Of a stretch of DNA of 64,000 nucleotides, positions 56,080 through 64,000 are shown in pieces. The position numbers and the translations under genes are program-made. Position 1 is the first letter of the stretch. Each line of letters opens with the position of its first letter. The notes beneath the pieces were generated by a model. That model made no database searches, had not been told where the DNA came from, and saw only the letters and a program-made list of their open reading frames with translations. The DNA lies in contig JAILWY010000003.1 in assembly GCA_022113835.1 (NCBI GenBank), forward strand, positions 11,927,501 through 11,991,500, given 5' to 3'. The DNA comes from Atopsyche davidsoni (taxonomy: Eukaryota; Arthropoda; Insecta; Trichoptera; Hydrobiosidae).

Positions 56080-57693
56080 TCATGTCCAAGGATAAAAATT
56101 ACAGAAACAAATTGTTCCTAACAAAAAGTATCCAAGGAAATACAATTTGATAAATTTGAAATTGACATCTGTTGGGTTTTTAGACAAAATAAAAGTTCTC
56201 CACTTGCTGTACATGTTAGCGACACCCTCAAGGTTGGTGATGGTGAAGAACTCGCCTGACAACCGACCAGATGTCCCAATCTTTCTAAAATGCTCGTTGA
56301 TATGATTCTGTTCAGCCATCTTTGTAGGGATAGGTTTAATTCGAGCTGCCATAAACCAATACAGTAATGGACTGGCAGATGCTAACATCCGTGTAGTCAC
56401 TTGGACATGAACAAAGAAGATACTAAATAACGCTAAACTGAATCCGTGAATTATATAAACAAACATGTCTGGATCATACAGAAATATATTTATAGGTATT
56501 TTCCCCGTACGATTGCTTTTAGATGCTGCACTATCATAGCTGGTCGTTCTCTGAAACCTCGCAACCGACACTCCCAATCTCATACAGTGTCTAATATTTT
56601 GTTTGATAAATCGATAGCAATTGATACATATTATAAAGAAAATAGGAGCCGCTAGTAGAAAGTTAGGAATCTGTCTCCACTGGTAATAATTGAGGAAGCC
56701 GACATTCCAGTAATGTTTTTGAACATAAGAGTAAGCCACGGGGAAAGAGCTATTGCACCATTCTCCGCGAGCCTGCCCCGGCAACACCCACTCTCCTTCC
56801 ACCAGGTGCTGAGGGAGGTTGTGCTCATGATGCACACAGAACTTGTAGTAGTTATATGTTTGAATCAAAATGAAGGGTATCAAGCTGATGGCTAATGTAA
56901 GTGCAAGAGCCATTATGGAAGCCACGAGAGGTAACGCTAAGAGCGGAATCAACACTTTATACTTCAATGTTTTATACTTCCCAACGATTTCTGGAAGAGT
57001 TTTTTCTATGACATTTTTAAAGCAAGCATACAAGATAAAACCTAGATTTAGTGTCCCGTTGGACCGTGTTACCAAAGAGAGACCTATAGGAACACTACTG
57101 AGGATATCAATGTTTGTAAAGCGCAAAGTTTCAGGTTCCATACACTTCAGCATACCGCTGAAGCTCAGCCAAGCAAACAGGCTCTCAGAGTATGGTGCAG
57201 TGAAGAATATACTCCCTGGGTTAACACAGTACAGAATAGATGCTTTGTATGCCAGACTTTCACTTTTTAGTACCCTCAAACTTAGTTTGTGCAATGCATC
57301 AGCCGATTTAATGAAGTAAAACATATTTAATGCTGTGGCAGATATAAGTAGTAAACTATGAAGGTTAATAAAATTTCCGAATATTTGAAATAAGGCGTAA
57401 GCTAAGTATCGCACCGTAAGAGGAAAAAGTGGGAAAAATGCTAAACAATTTTCATATGTATAGCCATATTGGGATATGTGAATAAAATATTGAGCATCCC
57501 ACCTCTTGAGTCCACCAAATAGAAAATCGACACACTGATCGAGCCACGATACTTGCAAGTCAGGATCTTGGGGACTGATGAACACATGGGCATTGTGATC
57601 TGGCACCACCAAGTTGAAGATTATCTGAGTGCAGAATATGAATATTCTGCTTGTAAGAGCGAACCATATTATCTTTTGCCTGGGTGAAAACAT
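56080..57693 (-). CDS. PIGV: GPI mannosyltransferase 2 (PIG-V)
   Basis: A single-exon ORF of 537 residues from the ATG at 57693; the frame is open 12 codons upstream but without ATG. PIG-V adds the second mannose (alpha-1,6) to the GPI precursor on the ER lumenal side, using dolichol-phosphate mannose. Family signatures are RWDAQYF at residues 64-70, the following YGYTYENCLAFFPLFPL, and CVNPGSIFFTAPYSESLFAWLSF. Many hydrophobic segments mark a multi-pass ER protein. Length is near that of other family members. A minus-strand AATAAA (55998-55993) lies about 85 nt past the stop. No lesion seen. Confidence 0.92.
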   Translation of the reverse strand: MFSPRQKIIWFALTSRIFIFCTQIIFNLVVPDHNAHVFISPQDPDLQVSWLDQCVDFLFGGLKRWDAQYFIHISQYGYTYENCLAFFPLFPLTVRYLAYALFQIFGNFINLHSLLLISATALNMFYFIKSADALHKLSLRVLKSESLAYKASILYCVNPGSIFFTAPYSESLFAWLSFSGMLKCMEPETLRFTNIDILSSVPIGLSLVTRSNGTLNLGFILYACFKNVIEKTLPEIVGKYKTLKYKVLIPLLALPLVASIMALALTLAISLIPFILIQTYNYYKFCVHHEHNLPQHLVEGEWVLPGQARGEWCNSSFPVAYSYVQKHYWNVGFLNYYQWRQIPNFLLAAPIFFIICINCYRFIKQNIRHCMRLGVSVARFQRTTSYDSAASKSNRTGKIPINIFLYDPDMFVYIIHGFSLALFSIFFVHVQVTTRMLASASPLLYWFMAARIKPIPTKMAEQNHINEHFRKIGTSGRLSGEFFTITNLEGVANMYSKWRTFILSKNPTDVNFKFIKLYFLGYFLLGTICFCNFYPWT

Positions 57694-59029
57694 CTTGTTA
57701 AGGTCTCTTTCTGGGTTTTTGGAAAACAATTTATTTCTTGTTCATGACCACTTCTTTTCATCTCATTTACCTCTGCATGAAGCAAATCGTTTTAACATTT
57801 AATAATAGTCCTTGATCTGTTAAACATAAAAATCATAAGTGGGATTATATTCTCTCTTAAATATATCAATAAAAGAAAATAAATAGAAAACTTTCATCAA
57901 TCGAAATATCCATATAGTAGTAAAATAATGAAGAAATCTAGTTAAAGTAAATCTATTTATTGGCAGCTTGACAGTAGTAGTGTTAAAATACTCACTTTAA
58001 TTCGGTTAAAATTATCTCCTCCATTGTCATGTTATATCATAAAACAGTTCCATTTGATAATAAAAAAGATTTATTCATCATATTGACAAACGATACTCAA
58101 AAAACACTGCAGCGCGCTGCATCGATTTTTGACAGATTTAACCACAAACAAAAAAAGTATAGACAAAAGAGGTGATTGTTGAAGAAGCACACTTAAGCAT
58201 TTCTTAATAATCGGGTCGAAAAATAGCACACTATTTTTTTACTAGTGCTGATGCGTAAATTATTATTGGGTATCAACATATTTTATCAATGGTCCCGCAT
58301 TCCAATCGATAGTATGCATTGCGACTATTTAAAATGTTGCTACATTCACAATAATAATCTTGAAATGTATTGTCTGATTTTCTCAAATTTTCAACAAACA
58401 TTAATATGGTTATCAAACTAAATTGAATGTGGTTTTTACCAAGTTTTGATCTTTAGGAGAAAAGCAAATCACCAATAAGGGAGATGTAGGCAATGGTGAT
58501 CAACCCATCATAACAGAAACCAAAGATCGAGAATTATTTTTTGAGTTCCATTTGTGTCCTCGATCGGTCATTTATTTATCTATAATATATTTATAATTTA
58601 TCGTGGGGTGAAATTTGATTTCACCACAAAATGGGTCACAGAATCTCTTAAGCTCGCCGAGAGCCCACTCGATTCACATCACTGATCAACACATACATAT
58701 TGTATTTTATAAAACATACAATTCCCTTACGCTCCTAAAAGATCTCGTCAGTGTAATTTTATTTCAGGTTATATAAAATCATGCAGAGCATTGTTGGAAT
58801 ATTTTCACCATTCTAAGGCATTTAAGTGAGGGTTGCAAGAGAATTCACTCTACTCTTGACTCAGGTCTAAGATCTCCAAAGCAGCTTACCTTCCAGTCTC
58901 TAAGCTGATGTGCTTGTGAAAAAACAAAGAAACAGCAAATGGATGGAGAATACAATGAAACTATTTACATTTGATTTTTAAGTGTTTTAATAAATTTTAA
59001 ACCAAAATATGGAAAAATAAAACAAATTT
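57694..59029. other. Intergenic between PIG-V and ZF-D
   Basis: The stretch contains the PIG-V 5' region and the ZF-D 3' UTR. A short patch at about 58600-58700 is less AT-rich but shows no coherent exon. Nothing else was recognised. Confidence 0.45.
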
Positions 59030-61078
59030 TTATTTAATAATACATCTAAGCATATGTCTTAATAGAGAACCCTTGTATTTACTTGACCATGAGCATTGAT
59101 CACAAGCAAATGGCTTTTCACTGGTATGTATAAATTTATGTCGTTTTAAACTTGCCTTCCAATTACATGAATATGAGCATTGATCACAAGCAAATGGCTT
59201 CTTGCCGGTATGTGTAAGTTTGTGTTGTTTTATATAGACCTTCCGATTACATGTATATGAGCATTGATCACAAGTAAATGGCTTCTCGTCGGTATGTGTG
59301 AGTTTGTGTTGTTTTAAACTTGTCTTCCGACTACATGAAAATGAACATTGATCACAAGCAAATGGATTCTTCCCCGTATGTATAAGTTTGTGTCTTTTTA
59401 AACTTGCCTTCCGACTACATGAAAATGAACATTGATCACAAGCAAATGGCTTCTCGCCAGTATGTATGGATTTGTGTTGTTTTAAAGGGACCTTTCGACT
59501 ACATACATATGAGCATTGATCACAAGCAAATGGCTTCTCGCCGGTATGTATGGATTTATGTAGTTTTAAACTTGCCTTCCTATTACATGAATATGAGCAT
59601 TGATCACAAGCAAATGGCTTCTCACCGGTATGTGTGAGTTTGTGTTGTTTTAATATATACTTCAACTTACATGAAAATGTGCATTGATCGCAAGCAAATG
59701 GCTTCTCGCCGGCATGTGTGAGTTTGTGTTGTTTTAAATAGAACTTCCGATTACATGTATATGAGCATTGATCACAAGCAAATGGCTTCTTGCCCGTATG
59801 TATGAATTTGTGTCGTTTGAACATATACCTGTCCAGACATGAATATGAGCATTGATCACAAGCAAATGGCTTCATCCCAGTATGTTTAACCATGTGCTTT
59901 GACAAGAGACTGTTGTGGCTACAGGAATATGAACATTTTCCACAGGTAAAGAGCGCCCCGCCAGTATGACTTTGAAGAGCTTTCTTTTGCAAATCTGCAC
60001 TGTGTGATTGCAGTTGCTTCTGAAACAAACAATATTGAAAAAATTTATTTTTAAGTATTAATACACACACTCATGATTTTCGGGCAAGTCAATTTCTTGT
60101 AAAGCGTTTTTACTAATGATACTAACACATTAACACAACTTAACGTTAAGGATAAAATATTTGAAGCATGCTGACAACACAATAACACGCTGTAACCACT
60201 GTGTTTGATAAAACTATGAGTTGAAATGCATTTATATTTATGAATCCCTGTGATTATTTAATAATCATCGTCCTAAGTAATCAATATTTCCGACACCAAG
60301 TACTTGGTGGAGTTATCAAACCGAGTCACTCTTTGTATAAAATTTTAATTATGACAATATTTAATTATGACAAAAGGAATAACATATTTACCAAATTAAG
60401 ATCCACACATCAAGCAGTAGAAATTGCTTATAAGATAAGCTGAGAAAAACACCCATGATCATCTAGCAACAAACACATTTACATACCATGGAACACAAGT
60501 ACCAGAGTAGGGCGCCAAAACTTAATCTGTGCAGGTGCCTGTTGACTATTTTTGCCAATATTTTAAACCAACTACTTGTGGGTCGCGTGTCTTGTTGGAC
60601 ACCTCGAATGCCCTGGGTCGACCTTAACCGGTGCGGTGAGGTGCAAAGATAAGCATATTACCTGCTCACGCCCGACAGCTGCTCGGAAGAGCGCCCTTTC
60701 GTGGTCAGACTCGCCGCCGTCTTCGGGATCAGGGATGTCCTGCTTTACACGATCGTTCACTTTAAGGCGAATCTCAGAGATATCATTCAGTAATACGTAG
60801 CACTGCGACATTCTGTTGTGTAAAGAGGCAGCTCTTCTGCTGTGTTCCAGCAAAGCTCTGTCGATGTCGAATTCTTTAACTTCGATCTCGTCATACGGCA
60901 GGGCGCCGGGCAAGGACGACTCGGTCGGCACATCCTCGCGCTTCACTGAGAATATCTCGCTAATGACAGACTCGCCGCCGTCTTCAGGATCAGGGATCTC
61001 TTGCTTTACACGAGCGTTCACTTTAAGGCGAATCTCAGAGATATCATTTAGTAATACGTAGCACTGCATACACGACAT
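59030..61078 (-). CDS. ZF-D: diverged member of the zinc-finger family
   Basis: Exon 1 (61078-60662, 139 codons) joins in phase 0 to exon 2 (60019-59030), giving about 468 residues. The upstream start used by ZF-A, -B and -C is followed here by TAA, so translation should begin at the internal Met of MSCMQCYVLL. The second copy of the N-terminal repeat is cut short by an in-frame deletion joining PEDGGES to DHERALF. Exon 2 carries eleven fingers with TGEKPFACD linkers; the last ends HMLRC, a C2HC type. Contact residues include R-A-S-L, R-V-P-Q and K-Y-I-Q. Exon 1 and fingers differ clearly from the others, so it is an older copy. It is presumed a nuclear DNA binder; target unknown. Confidence 0.85.
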
Positions 61079-61377
61079 ACTGTCGAGTAAAACCGACGGC
61101 CGCGACCTTTTGGTTGACGACAACACACGTGGGAGTCGACAGGGCAGCGGCGCGGAGGACCATAGACTAGACGCTTTCAGTCCAAATTACATCATTGTAA
61201 TGTGAATAAATACTGAATTTTTTTTAAATATTATAAAACATTTTAATATTTTTTTCCGTCATATTTAAATACATTGGATCTTTATAACACGGTAAAATAT
61301 TGTATAACTTCCGCACCAAGCGGCTACAGCTACTGGCGAGTACAGTCACGACTTTATAAGCGGCGTTTTGATAATGC

Positions 61378-61616
61378 TTTCGCCGTTGATGTTATGTTGC
61401 TTATGATAATGGATGTAGATCAAAAGGCTGGCGAAATGTTTGCGTATTCGTTTATTAAGATGATGGACAAAAGAATATTACGTGGTTACTAGTCGAGTGA
61501 CTACGTCTCTCTGTCGGGGGCTGGGGTTGTTGTAAAATTAGAAAGTCTCTACCTGCGGTAGGGGCGGAGCTTAACAAGACAAATAATGTAGCGGTGTATT
61601 TACACTGACCGCTACA
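61378..61616 (-). mobile_element. Solo LTR (239 bp), target duplication ATGC
   Basis: On the minus strand it runs TGTAGCGGTC to GGCGAAA, flanked by ATGC at 61374-61377 and 61617-61620. It is a close relative of the LTR inside ZF-B. Confidence 0.88.
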
Positions 61617-61801
61617 ATGCTACCGTCACTATTTAAAATTAACATGGGGAAAAATCACTCAAGTATTTTATTGAAAATATTAATATCGAAAATCCACCAA
61701 GTACCTACTCTCTGTCATTAATATTGATTACTGAAATATATTATCTCAAAAAAACCCAATAGTCGATCGAAATAGAGTCTATTATTGATTATTAAATATG
61801 T

Positions 61802-62065
61802 TTTCGCCGAATTATTTGGGTGTCCTGGTGTAATCGTGATGTGGAGTATTGGTTGCAGGAATCAGGTGTGGTTTTCAATTAGAAGGTCAGCAAAATATTA
61901 TTACGTGTTCAAAATATTTATTGACAACTTTACAAGATGGAGTTTACGAGTGTCAAAGTCTTATTTAGTATTTGTTGATACGTATTGTTAAACTGCTCGG
62001 ACGGCGCTGATAAGTCCGATCTTGCCAGTAAATTGTAGCTCGGTGCATGTGCACTGACCACTACA
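61802..62065 (-). mobile_element. Solo LTR (264 bp), diverged relative
   Basis: It has the same termini on the minus strand (TGTAGTGGTC to GGCGAAA) and shares TTACGTG with the others, but the interior is diverged. Flanks ATGT and ATTT are an imperfect 4-bp duplication. It sits within a copy of the unit-A sequence found at 3190-3240. Confidence 0.7.
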
Positions 62066-62117
62066 ATTTAAATTGAAAAATGAATTTACTTCATGTAGGT
62101 ATCATATAATATATTTT

Positions 62118-62476
62118 GGTACTTGTCTTTTATCCGACCACCAAAAAACATTGTCCTATTATTTTGCTTTTTTTTATTGGCAATAGTGTCTATTTTTTGC
62201 TTCTTTTGTTGGCAACAGCGAGTCTCGTCATAGAAATGAAAGTTTTTTTTCAATTTTGTATCATATATTTTACAAACAATGAAAAAACGGTTATCTTTGA
62301 CGGTTAGGTTAGGTTAGGTTAGGTTAATACTTTAAATTAAATAAATAAACAATACGTGTTTTCTCGCCAATAGACACTGTTGCCAACAAAAGAAGCAAAA
62401 AATAGACACTGTTGCCAACAAAAAAAGCAAAACAATAGGACAATGTTTTTTGGTGGTCGGATAAAAGACAAGTACC
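62118..62476. mobile_element. Palindromic MITE, copy 2, with TTAGG repeats
   Basis: The 359-bp element has long inverted arms beginning GGTACTTGTCTTTTATCCG and 8-bp duplications TATATTTT on both sides; the empty site is visible near 3575 and 12600. The size of the duplication suggests hAT. The interior carries four TTAGG units at 62304-62323. Confidence 0.88.
62304..62323 (+). repeat. Four TTAGG telomere-type units inside the MITE
   Basis: Four exact TTAGG units in the central part of the MITE. Copy 1 has the complementary CCTAA motif about twice at 42722-42735. Confidence 0.85.
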
Positions 62477-62520
62477 TATATTTTTTAATAAAAATATATC
62501 ATATCTTTACATACTTTAAT

Positions 62521-63130
62521 TTAATTTTATGAAATTACGAATGGTATAAAAAAGTTATATTTTATAAATTTACCAGATCACATTGAAAAGATCGACTTTA
62601 TGATTTCGATATTTTTGAAAATATTGAATTATGAATTACTTTCCAATGTAAATATGTATCTAAGGTGTAGTATCATCGATTTTTAGCTTTGTTTTAGTAT
62701 TTCTTACAGCTTTTACATTTTATAACTGTTTTTTTGTAAGGCATTATCATGTTTGTATTTAATTTTTACGTTTTATTAAACATAATTTTTGTGAAAATCA
62801 ATGAGGTCAGAGCACGTGAATATCACTGTAAAACAAACATTTTTTTATAATAAATATAACAAGCATGATTCTTTAGGCGTGTATCAGACAAGAAATATTA
62901 AAATTACTCGACCTAAAAAGTGTTTATATTGTCTGTGCTAAGACGCATATAGAACCGAAATGTCAAAATCAAACCTAAAATTATAACTTGTTATTATATA
63001 TTTTTATAAATTACATGTGAATCGTAATTCGTGCATTCTTTAAAAACGCCGTATTTTAATTTGGTGCCATGTCTAGTCCATTAATGGATTAATATCCTAT
63101 TTGAGAAGACATTGCTACTTCGAACTCACA
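62521..63130. other. Upstream region of GPKOW
   Basis: AT-rich intergenic and promoter DNA with no recognisable element beyond the end of the spacer repeat. Confidence 0.45.
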
Positions 63131-64000
63131 ATGGAAGAACCAAAAAAGATATCGTTTGGCTTTAGTAAACAATTAAAAAAGCCTGCTATCGTTAAACCTC
63201 CAGAAGAAAAAAAACAATTCATAGATTGCTTGGAAGGTAAATCTATAAAAGTTAAAGGGTGAGAAATACAAAAAAATATGGCAATGCGTTAGAGATTTCT
63301 AACCTTATATTCAAACAATTTTAAATTCTTAAAGAAATAATGTATATATAAGAGATTTTTTTATTATTTCGATTCCAGAGGAAATATTGTTGAAGAGAAA
63401 AAACTTCTTGTTATTCCACTCAAAAATAAAACCACCACCGCTGCCTCATTGGCCAGAATAGCGCAAGAAGTGGAATCCGGGCTGCAGATTGAAATTAATA
63501 CGATAGAAGAAAATCAAAATGAACTAGAAGCTACCAACCCCCCCGAAAATGAAACCCTGGAAGCTCAGGCGGCCAGGGAAATCCTAGACGACCTGAAGAA
63601 AGAAAAGATTGCCAAAGTTACACAAAGCAGCTTGGTTGTTCCCGTTTCGGATCCAAACCAGCTTACTGGGGAAGTGGAGGTTGATAATTTTTTTTTCAAA
63701 AAATAAATATATAAATAATATTTTTGAGAGAAATTCATTATAATATATTTTAGTACAAAAGTTTTCCGAACATGCTAGGTTGGACTCTACCTTGAAGACC
63801 CCAACCAAATATAATCATGTCCCATGGCTTCTTATTCTGATTATTTGAGTTTTAATGCTCGAAGAGTCGGAATAAATACCTCTTTTCTGGATTTTACTGC
63901 CTGTACGAATATGTCTTGACATTGTTGTGTTTCTGTTTATAGTCTACTCTTGAAGATTATGAAAATATTCCTATTACTGACTTTGGTCTGGCCATGCTCA
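63131..64000 (+). CDS. GPKOW: GPKOW (G-patch and KOW domain spliceosomal protein), 5' part
   Basis: Three exons are visible: 63131-63258, 63379-63679 and 63943 onward, running off the window in phase. The N-terminus MEEPKKISFGFSKQ and the VEEKKLLVIPLKN block match the conserved start of this family. The last visible residues (ITDFGLAML) lead into the G-patch, which lies outside. GPKOW joins the spliceosome through DHX16 in the nucleus. Only about 160 residues are present and the KOW domains are not seen. Introns are 120 and 263 bp. Confidence 0.85.

Larger units (their letters stand above)
61621..62520. repeat. Diverged copy of the duplication-unit spacer (3060-3620), broken by insertions
   Basis: AATCACTCAAGTATTTTATTG, AAAAAAACCCAATAG and GTAGGTATCATATAAT follow in the same order as upstream of SDH copy A. 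They are interrupted by the solo LTR at 61802 and the MITE at 62118. No SDH gene follows. This shows that ZF-D was once part of the same repeat unit. Confidence 0.75.

Noticed and set aside
1..64000. CRISPR arrays, bacterial operons, riboswitches or rRNA genes
   Set aside because: Spliced genes, insect transposons and poly(A) signals show a eukaryotic nuclear window. No regularly spaced short repeats with unique spacers were seen.

Overview
The window looks like nuclear DNA of an insect, most probably a lepidopteran. Genes are intron-containing in an AT-rich background, several transposon classes are nested in one another, and TTAGG (the insect telomere repeat) occurs inside a MITE. Single-copy host genes are recognisable as insect-type sorbitol dehydrogenase, COG5, MBD2/3, PIG-V and GPKOW. 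The species assignment is inference.

Layout. (i) 1-1231: 3' end of a decayed non-LTR retrotransposon carrying an RNase H domain. (ii) 1232-25197: a tandem duplication. Each unit carries a 244-codon N-terminal exon of a C2H2 zinc-finger gene (minus strand), a complete 8-exon sorbitol dehydrogenase gene (plus strand) and the zinc-finger exon of the next gene. Two SDH genes (4793-7407 and 13836-16450) sit exactly 9043 bp apart with no length change across the gene. Zinc-finger genes ZF-A (first exon only), ZF-B and ZF-C lie here; a diverged member, ZF-D, lies at 59030-61078. The units differ mainly by insertions and deletions: solo LTRs, a hAT MITE, a palindrome-bearing insertion and a gag-pro LTR element. 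(iii) 25583-42919: a transposon thicket with a Jockey-like LINE with lesions in both ORFs, a full-length CsRn1-like Gypsy element (31328-37057) nested in an older LTR remnant, a Jockey 5'-end fold-back, a hAT relic split by a 1079-bp retro-insertion, a second broken transposase-like gene and a palindromic MITE. (iv) 43405-57693: COG5 (Golgi tethering) head-to-head with MBD2/3 (NuRD methyl-DNA reader), then PIG-V (GPI anchor mannosyltransferase). (v) 59030-62520: ZF-D with solo LTRs and a second MITE copy. (vi) 63131-64000: first exons of GPKOW, running off the window.

The host genes are not an operon or pathway. The point of most interest is the young zinc-finger family. Its members share a first exon built from an internal 87-residue duplication with several SUMO-consensus motifs, spliced in phase 0 to 10-11 near-identical fingers whose DNA-contact residues differ. 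Transposons are actively remodelling it: one LTR has replaced the last two fingers of ZF-B with an LTR-encoded tail.

Limits. All similarities are by eye; no alignment, HMM or database search was run. The near-identity of the SDH copies may mean very recent duplication or an unmerged haplotype in the assembly.
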